A DNA stretch of 64,000 nt from Erysipelotrichaceae bacterium (GCA_017550145.1 JAFZQG010000006.1:1-64000); one strand, 5' to 3'. Positions 42,442-51,508 are shown, numbered from the stretch's first letter. Notes: a model not told the origin generated them from the sequence alone. Translations and numbers: made by a program.

Positions 42442-42881
42442 TTCTTATCTCCGCCATCTTTCGTTTTAGCTGAATGTCTGCCCTTGTATGAAGGCTCAGG
42501 AATAACGTACTTGACGACTTCTTTGACGACTTCCTTGGTTGGAGCTTCCACAACAGGCCTGACCTCAGGCTCTTTTTTCTGAACGTGCTCCTGTACTTCA
42601 GCCGGAAAAGTATATCTGCTCGGATCATCTCTTTCAACAATGTGCTTAACATTCTTAACATAGAGATCTGCAGCTTTCTGTGCCTCCAAAAAGATATCAC
42701 TCAATGCCAGTGAAGCTTCCGCAATCGAACCGACTTTACTGATCCGGATTTTCTTGTCTGCGACCTGTTTCTTCAGCGTCTCATTCTCTTCTTCCAGACT
42801 TTCAATTCTCTTCTCCTGTTTATAAAGAAGATCCAGCAGTTCGGCTCTTGTTAATTTAGATAAAGATTTATTATCTTTCAT
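42438..42881 (-). CDS. Coiled-coil protein of unknown function
   Basis: Residues 5-45 form a coiled coil (LTRAELLDLLYKQEKRIESLEEENETLKKQV). A conserved-looking segment, GSIAEASLALSDIFLEAQKAADLY, follows, with a Pro/Val/Lys-rich tail. Similar proteins occur beside signal peptidase genes in Bacillota, perhaps in cell-envelope assembly. There is no signal peptide. It overlaps lepB by four bases. Confidence 0.65.
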   Translation of the reverse strand: MKDNKSLSKLTRAELLDLLYKQEKRIESLEEENETLKKQVADKKIRISKVGSIAEASLALSDIFLEAQKAADLYVKNVKHIVERDDPSRYTFPAEVQEHVQKKEPEVRPVVEAPTKEVVKEVVKYVIPEPSYKGRHSAKTKDGGDKK

Positions 42882-42972
42882 CTGTTATTCCTCAACACAC
42901 GAAAAAAGATAAGGTCATACCCTTTGTCTAAATTTTATCATCTTTAAGTACCGTTTTTCACAAAAACGTATT

Positions 42973-43005
42973 AAAAAACCCTTTATCTCATTCAGATATA
43001 AAGGG
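42973..43005 (-). terminator. Rho-independent terminator
   Basis: CCCTTTAT and ATAAAGGG arms with a short loop, followed by a T-run on the minus strand, right after the lipoprotein gene. Confidence 0.85.
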
Positions 43006-43020
43006 TCTTGCACAAATAAC

Positions 43021-43935
43021 TTAATTGAAAGAAATGCTGTTCACAAATGCTTCAAAAGCGGTATATGATTCTTCACTTCTGCTTGTGAACCAGCCATTCG
43101 ATTTGCCGCTGTTGCGGATCTCATAGACATCGTCACCGTGCTGCGTGTAGTAGATATACGGATTGCCTTCATCACATAATACCGTATAGCTGATACCGTT
43201 AACGGTTCTCTCTTCATATTCCTTGTCCTGTTTCTTCTGATCTTCAACAGTTGAATTTCTGAATACTCTGATCAGGAAACGGAAATCCATTTCATCATCG
43301 CTCTGGCCGTACTTCCACAGGACGTACTTTTCTAACTGATTGCCATCAGGATCTTCTGTCATATTAGTTACCAGTTTATAGACATTCAAAGAAGGATCGA
43401 TCGTGTAGCTGATACCACCAAGATCCAGATCATTAGTGATCATCGGACCGTTGTCTTTGAATGAAACAGCCTTTACAGCTTCATCAAACGGATCTCTGCT
43501 TTGTCCATCAAGTAAAGCATATTTAACGGCGTAGAGATCATTATCCTTCATCGCAAAAGCGACATAACTGCTGCCTGAAACATAAACGTAGAATACATCA
43601 TCTCCGTTTTCGATCTTCTCTAATGAATCCAGATCGATAAGTCCTTCAAGGCTCTGGTCCTTGGCGTAAGCGTATGTCAGTTCGGTTCCATCGTTGAAAT
43701 AGAAAGTAATGTCCTTTTCGATAATCTCTCCATCTACGCTCTGTTCAATGAAACGTTCTGCTTTATCAAACTTTTCCGGAGCAGAGAAACTGAGCAGATT
43801 TGTACTGGTATCATCCGCGATCCTCTTGATTTTTTCGGGTTCATCAGAACCACCGTTTCCATTAGAAGAACCGGAACAGCCAGACATCGTCATAACCATT
43901 AATACTGTCAGAAATAAAACTATAAGCTTTTTCAA
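43021..43935 (-). CDS. Putative lipoprotein of unknown function
   Basis: A lipoprotein signal peptide (KKLIVLFLTVLMVMTMSGC) precedes a Gly/Ser/Asn linker and about 270 residues of mixed alpha/beta sequence with no family that I recognise. Two similar parts, each with a strand-rich core and VKAVSFKDNG or FEAFVNSISFN at the end, suggest a duplicated domain. The start is taken as TTG at 43935, because GGGAGG lies seven bases before it; upstream ATG codons overlap the ribosome site. It is a single-gene unit. Confidence 0.7.
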   Translation of the reverse strand: MKKLIVLFLTVLMVMTMSGCSGSSNGNGGSDEPEKIKRIADDTSTNLLSFSAPEKFDKAERFIEQSVDGEIIEKDITFYFNDGTELTYAYAKDQSLEGLIDLDSLEKIENGDDVFYVYVSGSSYVAFAMKDNDLYAVKYALLDGQSRDPFDEAVKAVSFKDNGPMITNDLDLGGISYTIDPSLNVYKLVTNMTEDPDGNQLEKYVLWKYGQSDDEMDFRFLIRVFRNSTVEDQKKQDKEYEERTVNGISYTVLCDEGNPYIYYTQHGDDVYEIRNSGKSNGWFTSRSEESYTAFEAFVNSISFN

Positions 43936-44051
43936 AATAATACCTCCCATAAGCACATTTATTAACTGTATTTTGAAACATCATTATTATAAAATAATCC
44001 GATTTTCATTCACAATCGGATTATTCATAAATTGATCAGTGTAATTATTTA

Positions 44052-44741
44052 TCAGAATTTCAGGTCTGCCCTGCTGTATTCTTCAAGACGTTTATCATAG
44101 GCATCAATCAGCTCTTCTTCCAGATATAACGGTCCGTTATAACCAATCAAGGAATAAAGATACCTGGTGAAATACGGATTAAGTACCAGTATCGGACCAA
44201 GGAGATTTGTGCCGAAGAAGTTGTTTACATGAACGCCTTCAAAGGCCTCGTTATTATTTTCTCTGATGACTTTGAATAAACCGGGTTCATCAGATTTCAT
44301 GAAGCTGCTCTGGCTCTTATATCCGACAACTTTAATATCATCGATAGTTCCTAAGAATAAGGAATTATATCTGTTATTCTCATCGATCTTACTTTCGATT
44401 GAAAAGATACCCAATCCTTCAACTGTTGTTGAGTTATTCAGAGTCAACGATTTTCCTAATACTTCTGTGGCATTACCGGTAAAAAGAAAGACAGTTCCTT
44501 TATCGATCTTTTCTTTGATCTTTTTCTTGTATGGTAAAAGTTTATTTATTACTTTAACCTCATTATTCGGACTTAAAGTTCCCATATAGATGAGATCGAC
44601 CTTATGTTTAAGGAAATACGGCTCATCGTTAAGAGATGTCTTAATGATCTTTCCTTTAGGGAAAGATTTCTCCAGATACAGGACATTGCCGTTGTCACCG
44701 TAAAGATTGGCTAATTCAGGGAACAGGATCTCTATCGTCAT
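44052..44741 (-). CDS. GatD-like protein lacking catalytic residues
   Basis: GatD supplies ammonia from glutamine so that MurT can amidate the D-Glu of lipid II. This 229-residue protein keeps the fold and length: ELANLYGDNGNVLYLEK at the start, LIYMG and YFTRYLYSLIGYNGP. The nucleophile elbow, normally with a Cys in CGGYQ, reads TGNATEVLG with Gly89 at the Cys position. The catalytic His of GTYLHGP is replaced by Leu181 (GTNLLGP). It overlaps murT by four bases. It is probably a non-catalytic partner. Family call sure; loss of activity inferred. Confidence 0.82.
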   Translation of the reverse strand: MTIEILFPELANLYGDNGNVLYLEKSFPKGKIIKTSLNDEPYFLKHKVDLIYMGTLSPNNEVKVINKLLPYKKKIKEKIDKGTVFLFTGNATEVLGKSLTLNNSTTVEGLGIFSIESKIDENNRYNSLFLGTIDDIKVVGYKSQSSFMKSDEPGLFKVIRENNNEAFEGVHVNNFFGTNLLGPILVLNPYFTRYLYSLIGYNGPLYLEEELIDAYDKRLEEYSRADLKF

Positions 44742-46075
44742 TGCGCTAAACTCCTTGCGATGGCATCGCTGACTTCCTTGGACTGATCGTAGGAAGTTAT
44801 ATCATGCAAGAGGAAGATCTTATCGATTCCTTCATGCGGAATATGTCCGGCAATTAATGAATCACTTTCCACGGTTTCGATAATATCCTTATTGATTCCG
44901 GCTAAAAGACAGCGCAGATATACATCCGCTCTTCTCCATCCGGAGATGATGATCTTGGTGATACTCCTATCATTCAGCTGTTCAAAATCGGTATCATAAT
45001 ACCAGCCGATCGTTTCCGAAGAATTACGTGCATCCATGACGTCATCCAGCATCAGGATCACACACTTCTTCCCTTCATCTTTCCTCACATATTCGAATAC
45101 CGATGAACAGGCAACCGGATTCTGACCCTTTGCCAGATGGTTGATCAGTGAGATACCGTTTATCTCCTTAGATTCAAAACGGGAACTGATCAGTTTCATT
45201 TCATTCAGATACTTATTGATTATTTCATCTGAATATCCCAGTTCCAGCAATAATGAAATGAATGAAAGATAGTTATAGATATTGAAGATACTTTCGACCT
45301 TCAAAGGGAAAGTACTTTCTTTTTTATGATGTTTAATGGTAATGGTATTATTCTTTCTGTCGAGCTTGCCGTCATAATCTCTTTTCGGATTTTTTAAACC
45401 ACAATTTGGACATACAACATTGCCGATCTGGAAATATTTGACGTCTTTGTATTCGAGTTTTCCGCCGCATTTAGGACAGTATACCAGATCAGAGAAGCGG
45501 TGCTCCGGTATTTCCTTACTCAGTTTCTGGGAGATACCGTAGCTGATGAAATCTCTGTTGTCGGCTAAAGATGTGACGATCAGATCATCCGCATTTAGTA
45601 GTAGTTTTGTTGACTGAGGTATACCCTCTCTGATCTTGGAAGCGATGTATTCAACTGAAGAATTGGTGCGCATCGAATCCCTGAAAAGGTTCGTACACAG
45701 GAAATAATCAGGAGGAATGATTTTAAAGATCTCACCCGAAAGTTTCTCATCGATCTCCATGATTCCGACATCGCATTTTCTTTTCTGGGCAAGAAACATC
45801 GTCGCAACCCCGGTCTCAAGATTGAAACCGTTGTTGTATATTACGGTATTACCCTGACTCTCAAAGAAATCCTTTAAAAGACCGCAGACCGTAGACTTGC
45901 CGTTGGTGCCGGTTACCGCAATGAAAAGATCAGGCTTTCTGACATAATGCAGAAAATCCGGGCAGATCCTTAGAGCTATATAACCCGGATAGTACGGAAT
46001 ATTTCTTTTTAACAGTTTCAGACCGAGCTTGCTTAAGTTGCCGGCAGCCTTGGCCAGATAGAATCTAATCTTCAT
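44738..46075 (-). CDS. murT: MurT-like Mur ligase
   Basis: The P-loop AVTGTNGKST, the zinc ribbon (YCPKCGG and VCPNCGLKNPKRDYDGK) and the C-terminal MurT domain (AKGQNPVACSSVFEYV, then GWYYDTDFEQL) identify the lipid II isoglutaminyl synthase ligase subunit. The usual D-V-S-W-I-W-D segment that supplies the triad Asp to GatD reads ETIGWYYD here, so that Asp also seems lost. The ATG at 46075 has GGAGAG five bases upstream and overlaps the ATP-grasp gene by 11 bases. Confidence 0.88.
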   Translation of the reverse strand: MKIRFYLAKAAGNLSKLGLKLLKRNIPYYPGYIALRICPDFLHYVRKPDLFIAVTGTNGKSTVCGLLKDFFESQGNTVIYNNGFNLETGVATMFLAQKRKCDVGIMEIDEKLSGEIFKIIPPDYFLCTNLFRDSMRTNSSVEYIASKIREGIPQSTKLLLNADDLIVTSLADNRDFISYGISQKLSKEIPEHRFSDLVYCPKCGGKLEYKDVKYFQIGNVVCPNCGLKNPKRDYDGKLDRKNNTITIKHHKKESTFPLKVESIFNIYNYLSFISLLLELGYSDEIINKYLNEMKLISSRFESKEINGISLINHLAKGQNPVACSSVFEYVRKDEGKKCVILMLDDVMDARNSSETIGWYYDTDFEQLNDRSITKIIISGWRRADVYLRCLLAGINKDIIETVESDSLIAGHIPHEGIDKIFLLHDITSYDQSKEVSDAIARSLAQ

Positions 46076-47087
46076 GAATCTCTCCATAGATCACTTTATC
46101 AAATAAAGGTTTTAATCCTTCGTTGTTTTCGGAAAGATGGATCTTGGACTGATACAGATCATAACCAGGCAGTTCATTGCCTTCGATCAGACAAGGTCCG
46201 TTTTCGGTGATTGCTACATCAAAACCGATCAGACCGACCTGCGGAATGACTTTGGCAGCTTTCTTGGCCATCGCGATCGCTTCCTTGTAGTAAGGGATCT
46301 CGAAGCCTTCGATCTTAACCCCGCTGGTCGGATGAACCATAAAGACATTGCCTTCGCGGTCGATGGCCGGTTTATTGATTACACCCTCTTCATTAAAGAA
46401 GGTAAACAGTCCGCCCTTATGCAGGTTATCCACATCATTGATGCCGTTACCCATTCTGATGACTCTAACCAGGATGGCTGTCTGATTATTCTTGGTAGCC
46501 GTAACGATTCTCAAGGTATTGACTGAAGAAGGACACAGTTCATTCATCTTAGGATGCTGCTTAACATATTCTTCGACCAGAGTTTTATTCTCTGCTTTTA
46601 ACTGTTCATATAAAGATTTCAGATCGGTATCTTCATTTACTTCGATCTTGGTTACACCCTTACCGCCCGATTCATCGACCGGCTTAGCCATGACTTTCGG
46701 ATGTTTCTTCATGAAACAGATGAATTCATCAACATTCGCTTCCTTGAGATCAAGAAAATCTCTCATCAGATAATCCTTAAAGATCTTGTTGAATTCGACC
46801 TTATCGGAAAAACAGTGATAGTAGGAGGAGTCATTCATCTTTAAGAGATAGGCATTATTGATGCCTCTGGTGATGAAGGTGGAACGCTGCTTGTCATTTA
46901 GAGCTTCGAAATTGAAAAGGAAGTAATCGGTATATCCGGCCTGATATTTAATAGCACAGGAAAACATATCGATAATAATTGAAAGATAACCTTTACCGCT
47001 TCTTTTATGAACTTTTTTGATCGTATTCCACATGGATTTATAATCCATGGCGAAGACTCTTCTGATCAGATATTTTATTTTCTTCAT
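46065..47087 (-). CDS. Sugar-transfer-associated ATP-grasp protein
   Basis: This 340-residue protein fits the ATPgrasp_ST family: the ATP-binding core MAKPVDESGGKGVTKIEV, TLVEEYVKQHPKMNELCPSSVNTLRI and IGFDVAITENGPCLIEGNELPGYDLYQ, with the basic KKVHKRSGKGYLS start. Family members lie in envelope polysaccharide loci and may join an amino acid or acid to a sugar. Here it is sandwiched between murT and a flippase gene, with overlapping ends, so it likely acts on the same envelope precursor. Confidence 0.83.
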   Translation of the reverse strand: MKKIKYLIRRVFAMDYKSMWNTIKKVHKRSGKGYLSIIIDMFSCAIKYQAGYTDYFLFNFEALNDKQRSTFITRGINNAYLLKMNDSSYYHCFSDKVEFNKIFKDYLMRDFLDLKEANVDEFICFMKKHPKVMAKPVDESGGKGVTKIEVNEDTDLKSLYEQLKAENKTLVEEYVKQHPKMNELCPSSVNTLRIVTATKNNQTAILVRVIRMGNGINDVDNLHKGGLFTFFNEEGVINKPAIDREGNVFMVHPTSGVKIEGFEIPYYKEAIAMAKKAAKVIPQVGLIGFDVAITENGPCLIEGNELPGYDLYQSKIHLSENNEGLKPLFDKVIYGEIHED

Positions 47088-47089
47088 CT

Positions 47090-48733
47090 TTACACCTTTA
47101 ATTTTGAAATCAGCTGTTTAATGGAAACATCATCCATCTGTAAGATCTTCTGCGGAATGGAGAAATGAACGGTCACAACATAGTAAATGATAACCATCAG
47201 GATTCCTACTCCGCCCATGATACCGATATCGATCAATCGGCTCTGATAGTCAAAACCGATCAGATTATGGATAACGATCGCCGGTATAACCATGGCCAAA
47301 GAAGAAAGAGTGATCATAAACATATTGCCATAGGTACCTCTGATATCTACTCCGAACGTCTTCTTCAGATAATACAGATACATAACGATCTGTACGAGAT
47401 AATACAGACCCGAAGAATAGATCATGCCGTAGGCCCCGAATAATCTGACTAACGGGAAGAAAGTTATCAGTTTGATCAGGAAGCTGACTATTAAAGCGAT
47501 GATCGCATCTTTACGCATCTTTAAGGACATTAATACCGAAGAAAGAATCGGCGCCACACAGCCTAAAAACAGCTGGATATTGCTTACACAGAGTAAAGAA
47601 GCGCCAAGTGTCAGATTATAGTTACCGTAGAAGATAAAATAGATATCTCTCGCAAAGAAGATAAAGACCACAACGATCGGAATGAGAATATATAATGACG
47701 CATCCATGATCTGCGTGATCTGTTCATTGATCTTCTTATTGTCATGGTTCTCCAGTGATTCCGAAAGATAAGGGACCATGCCTGAAGAAAAGCCCATCGC
47801 AAAGACTGATGGAATATTGGCGATCTTGGCGATATTGGACTGTAAGATACCGACTGATAACTTGGCGGAATCATAGATCTCAGGACCGTTGACCTTGGTC
47901 ATATAATCCAAGAAGAATGTGGTATTGACCAAAGGTCCGGCAGCACCCAGGAAAGATATAAACAGATATGGAATACCTAAAGTTAAGATCTCGATAAACA
48001 GTTCCTTCTTGGTTCTGGTCGCATCGTAGTCCTGCTGAGCAGCAAGTTCTTCCACGTGCTTTGCATCTTCCTTGCTTAATCTGACAGTGAAGATATAAGC
48101 AACGATAGCACCTAGTGCTGCTGCGGCAATTGCCACAAAGATCGCCCAGATACTTTCAAAGTTCATGATCTTAACAAACAGATATGAGAAAGCCAGGATT
48201 GATAAGACTCTGACCAGCTGTTCCAGAACCTGTGAAGAAGCAAATATATCCAGTCTCTTTAAACCCTGAATATAACCTCTGGTTGAACTTAATAAAGGCA
48301 CGGTAATAACCGATATAGTAAGGATATTGAACATTGCTTTCAGGTTATTGATGTCAGTAAGCGGAGCTGAATAACCGAGTGACTGTCTCGATAATCCCTC
48401 CGTCAGCAAAAGCAAAACAAAAGCGACACCGACTGATAAAGCCATGACGATCGAAGTACCGAGCTTTCTGATCATCAGTACAGTCTTATAATCGTTGTTG
48501 GCCATATAGCGGGCAACCATTGCCGCAATCGCAAAAGGTATGCCAGCCTGTGATATCTGTAATAAAAGATCGTAATAGGTATAAACGATCGAATAGAAAG
48601 CCATATTGGACTCACCGGCTATAGCTGATAGAGGTGAATAGTAAAGCAAGCCCAAAAACTTGGAAATGAAAATTCCGAAAGAACTGGCTAAAGAACCTAT
48701 CAGTAATGAACTTTTAATATTTTCCTTATTCAT
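47090..48733 (-). CDS. Polysaccharide/lipid-linked precursor flippase (MATE-like, SpoVB type)
   Basis: About fourteen membrane helices in 547 residues, with the opening LIGSLASSFGIFISKFLGLLYYSPLSAIAG and the conserved STRGYIQGLKRLDIFASSQVLEQLVRV, typical of the SpoVB/MurJ branch of the MOP exporters. It should flip a lipid-linked envelope precursor. Gene order with murT, ATP-grasp and a NlpC/P60 enzyme supports an envelope role. Whether it is the main lipid II flippase cannot be told. Confidence 0.88.
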   Translation of the reverse strand: MNKENIKSSLLIGSLASSFGIFISKFLGLLYYSPLSAIAGESNMAFYSIVYTYYDLLLQISQAGIPFAIAAMVARYMANNDYKTVLMIRKLGTSIVMALSVGVAFVLLLLTEGLSRQSLGYSAPLTDINNLKAMFNILTISVITVPLLSSTRGYIQGLKRLDIFASSQVLEQLVRVLSILAFSYLFVKIMNFESIWAIFVAIAAAALGAIVAYIFTVRLSKEDAKHVEELAAQQDYDATRTKKELFIEILTLGIPYLFISFLGAAGPLVNTTFFLDYMTKVNGPEIYDSAKLSVGILQSNIAKIANIPSVFAMGFSSGMVPYLSESLENHDNKKINEQITQIMDASLYILIPIVVVFIFFARDIYFIFYGNYNLTLGASLLCVSNIQLFLGCVAPILSSVLMSLKMRKDAIIALIVSFLIKLITFFPLVRLFGAYGMIYSSGLYYLVQIVMYLYYLKKTFGVDIRGTYGNMFMITLSSLAMVIPAIVIHNLIGFDYQSRLIDIGIMGGVGILMVIIYYVVTVHFSIPQKILQMDDVSIKQLISKLKV

Positions 48734-48735
48734 GT

Positions 48736-50094
48736 TTATTCATTGATCCAGAAATCAGTCAGATTGCCGTCTTCTCCGGCATAGTATTCTTCCATATCAA
48801 CACGATAGAAGAAATATCTCAAAAGGGACTGCTTATCATACTTTTTGATGAAATAGCCCCAGTAATCACGATAGCCCAGCTCTTCGGCAATATAGATATA
48901 GCCATCCGGATCGATACCCGCAACGATAGCAATATGACCGCCCTCATACACGGTTCCGCCAAACGGACCGGAAAGCAGATCACCGACTCTTAATCTGTCT
49001 GCCTTTAATTCTTCAGACAGCACAAGCTTTTTACCCAGATCGGTCAGATCAGGCCAGTCTGAAGCAATACCTGCACCTAAGTCACGGCAGTCAAAACCGC
49101 CGTTATAAATTGCCCATGAGACAAAACCGCTGCAGTCGAGACCATTCGCTCTGACACGGTCATAGGAATATTCATTAAGCAGACAGCCCCAGCACGTCGG
49201 ACCGGCTACTGTCATATTTTTATTGATACCTTCATAACGCGAAGGATCAAGGTATAGACCGAGATGGTAGTATCTTCCTTCACCGTCACAGTATTTATTC
49301 ACATAGGAATCAACTCTGCCGTTTTCCGTGAAATAATTTATTCTGTATGGGAATTCCAGGGCCAGGAATCTGGCGGCCTCCACAACTCCCGCACGGGTAT
49401 GACGTCCGGCCTTATCGACTCTTGAAGCCAGTATTTCATCAATCAGATCGTTTTCTTCCTTGGAGTAGGCTCCGCAAGGCAAGAACGGTTTCTGCATATC
49501 GAATTCCCTTGGTGCCAGTACGATCAGATCGGTAACCGTAACTTTGATCGAATCATTCAGATCCTCATAAGAAGCTATGATATTGGTCGTACCAAGCGCA
49601 ACGGCATGGATCACGTTATTCTCATCAATAGTTGCGATATCCTCGTTTTCACTTTTTAAGATGACCTTGCCATCAACGACACCCTTATGTGTCGTTTCAT
49701 ATGTAAGCTGTTCTTTTCCGCCAACTGCCAGATAGACATCTCCGGAAGTGATCGTGATACTTTCCACATGCGAAAAATCCAGATTCTCTTTTGTGAAAGA
49801 CAACTGATTATATCTGTTTACGACATAAAGATTGGTCTGATAGTCTTCAATATCCAAAGTGCACGCATGATTCTCATCGGCACTTACCCAGTGTAGATCT
49901 GTGCTGTATTCCTTGCCGAAAGCACAGCTGCCCTTATCACTGAGTTCGACGATGACTCTCTCTCCTTCACGATGCATATCGATCAGAGAAGCCGGACGTT
50001 TGTAGTCCAGCTCATAAAATAAAAGCCCAATCGCAGCAACTGCAATCAGGGCAATCGATATCAAACGCTTTTTTTCATCTTTAAAAAAATCCAT
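48736..50094 (-). CDS. NlpC/P60-like cell-wall hydrolase with Ig-like domain
   Basis: An N-terminal membrane anchor (residues 10-27) is followed by a beta-rich region including a BIG2-like Ig domain (SENEDIATIDENNVIHAVALGTTNIIASY), then a catalytic domain with Cys in NGLDCSGFVSWAIYNGG and His in YEGGHIAIVAG. The Cys-His pair is the NlpC/P60 or CHAP-type peptidase pattern. It probably cuts or remodels peptide stems outside the cell. It ends two bases before the flippase gene. Confidence 0.85.
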   Translation of the reverse strand: MDFFKDEKKRLISIALIAVAAIGLLFYELDYKRPASLIDMHREGERVIVELSDKGSCAFGKEYSTDLHWVSADENHACTLDIEDYQTNLYVVNRYNQLSFTKENLDFSHVESITITSGDVYLAVGGKEQLTYETTHKGVVDGKVILKSENEDIATIDENNVIHAVALGTTNIIASYEDLNDSIKVTVTDLIVLAPREFDMQKPFLPCGAYSKEENDLIDEILASRVDKAGRHTRAGVVEAARFLALEFPYRINYFTENGRVDSYVNKYCDGEGRYYHLGLYLDPSRYEGINKNMTVAGPTCWGCLLNEYSYDRVRANGLDCSGFVSWAIYNGGFDCRDLGAGIASDWPDLTDLGKKLVLSEELKADRLRVGDLLSGPFGGTVYEGGHIAIVAGIDPDGYIYIAEELGYRDYWGYFIKKYDKQSLLRYFFYRVDMEEYYAGEDGNLTDFWINE

Positions 50095-50185
50095 AACTTG
50101 GTTTTGTATTAAATTAATTATACTTAATTAGTCTTATATTCGCCAACAAACACACATAATAACCATTTAAACAGAATCTATGGTT

Positions 50186-50191
50186 TATAAT
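50186..50191 (+). promoter_or_regulatory. -10 box of the Fic-like gene
   Basis: TATAAT stands 22 bases before the start codon, and AAAGGA lies in between. No good -35 box is seen. Confidence 0.5.
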
Positions 50192-50213
50192 ATGAGTAAA
50201 GGAAAATAAGTCT

Positions 50214-50777
50214 ATGATCAATAAGTACACATTAAGCAGAGCTCAGGAACTCAAATACGTAAGAGAAAATCTTGATACACTGGTTTCCAACAGTGTCGCC
50301 CTTTCAAGGTACAGCGAAGATGATCCTTTAAAAGCGGTTGCGGAAAGAAATTTCTATGATGCTTTTGAATTCATCCTGAACAATCCCGAAGTGGAAAATG
50401 ATTATAAGTGCCTTGTTGAACTGCATGCGATGCTGATGAAGGACTTAGACAGCGGAATCAAATCCGAACTGAATGAGACTCAGATCAAGGAACTCAATGA
50501 AATGATCAATCAGCCGACCAAGGCCAATCTGGAAGTGGCTATTGATGTCTTACTATATATCCTGGACAAGCGTCTGTTTGTGGATGGCGATGTCAGAGCA
50601 GCCATGCTGTTTGCGAATAAGTTCATGGTCGATAACGGCTGCGGTATCATCACCGTACCGGTCGATAAAAAAGATGTCTTCCGTGAGAAACTAAAGGAAT
50701 ATAAGGAGTCCAAGGATTATGACATCAAGGACTGGGTATACAAATACTGTGTCAAAGGTCCAAAACTTGATTACTGA
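50214..50777 (+). CDS. Fic-like protein with degenerate active-site motif
   Basis: The helical 187-residue protein has an ELHAMLMKDLDSG helix and, at 120-128, RLFVDGDVR followed by AAMLFANKFMVDNGCGIITVP. These align with the Fic core HxFxDGNGR, but His is replaced by Arg120, Asn by Asp126 and Gly by Val127. AMP transfer is therefore unlikely; a non-catalytic or altered Fic fold is my reading. It is alone between a wall-enzyme gene and folT and ends at a terminator. Confidence 0.65.
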   Translation: MINKYTLSRAQELKYVRENLDTLVSNSVALSRYSEDDPLKAVAERNFYDAFEFILNNPEVENDYKCLVELHAMLMKDLDSGIKSELNETQIKELNEMINQPTKANLEVAIDVLLYILDKRLFVDGDVRAAMLFANKFMVDNGCGIITVPVDKKDVFREKLKEYKESKDYDIKDWVYKYCVKGPKLDY

Positions 50778-50779
50778 TT

Positions 50780-50801
50780 AAAAAGATCGCAAGATCTTTT
50801 T
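50780..50801 (+). terminator. Terminator of the Fic-like gene
   Basis: AAAAGATC and GATCTTTT with a GCAA tetraloop, followed by T. Confidence 0.8.
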
Positions 50802-50809
50802 AAAAATAC

Positions 50810-50815
50810 TATAAT
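50810..50815 (+). promoter_or_regulatory. -10 box directly before folT
   Basis: A perfect TATAAT ends seven bases before the ATG of folT, and no Shine-Dalgarno sequence lies between. The mRNA would start at or next to the A of ATG. Confidence 0.6.
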
Positions 50816-50822
50816 TTAATCT

Positions 50823-51347
50823 ATGAATACCCGTCGACTGACTACTCTGGCGATGCTGACAGCAGTCTATACTGTTTTAGCTATTCTGACGCCGGTCAAG
50901 ATCGCTAACTTCAAATTCACATTTGAAGCTTTTCCGATTCTTGTTGCGGGTTTACTGCTGGGACCGATAGACGGTCTGATCGTCGGAGCTTTGGGATCTT
51001 TTATCTACCAGTTATTCTTTTCAGGATACGGTATTACCGTTACAACACCGTTATGGATACTTCCTCATGCGCTCAGCGGTTTAGTTGCCGGTTTATATGC
51101 CAAAAAGAAGAATTATACTCTTGATTACAGACAGACTATTTTTATTGCGATTATCTGCGCTTTCTGTGTCACGGCTTTGAATATTCTGGCTTTATATGTC
51201 GACTCCAAGATTTACGGTTACTATTCCAAAACTCTGGTTTTCGGCAATATTCTAATCAAAATAATTACCGGTATTATTCTTTCGATAATCTATGCGGGAG
51301 TATTACCGAAACTGCTTGATTTTCTTAAGAAAAAAATAAACAAATAA
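50823..51347 (+). CDS. folT: Folate ECF transporter S component
   Basis: This 174-residue membrane protein with six helices has MLTAVYTVLAILTPVKIANFKFTFEAFPILVAGLLLGPIDGLIVGALGSFIYQLFF, the pattern of FolT-type S components. It binds folate and needs the EcfAAT module encoded elsewhere. Placement before fhs, fchA and folD supports a folate substrate. The gene has no ribosome site and appears to be transcribed from a -10 box at its start codon. Confidence 0.88.
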   Translation: MNTRRLTTLAMLTAVYTVLAILTPVKIANFKFTFEAFPILVAGLLLGPIDGLIVGALGSFIYQLFFSGYGITVTTPLWILPHALSGLVAGLYAKKKNYTLDYRQTIFIAIICAFCVTALNILALYVDSKIYGYYSKTLVFGNILIKIITGIILSIIYAGVLPKLLDFLKKKINK

Positions 51348-51367
51348 TTTCATAAATCATTTAAATT

Positions 51368-51428
51368 TTTAGACTGATATCAGGGAACCACTCCAACCGT
51401 GTATTCGGGCAAGGTGGTGTTTTTTTAT
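51368..51428 (+). ncRNA. ZTP (pfl) riboswitch with terminator
   Basis: The segment has ACTGATATCAGGGAACCAC, then CCG, a short loop and CGGGCA, matching the conserved core of the pfl motif (GGAACCAC and CCG...GGGCA). A terminator follows, with ACCAC pairing with GTGGT ahead of seven or more T bases. It lies between folT and fhs, the commonest target of this riboswitch. Binding of ZTP or ZMP, which signals 10-formyl-folate shortage, should open transcription of fhs. Confidence 0.75.
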
Positions 51429-51508
51429 TATCACAAATATGCAATGATGTGCTTACTTTTATCCCCAATTCTAGTAAACTATTATTGAGAGAATCGGAGA
51501 AGAATAAT

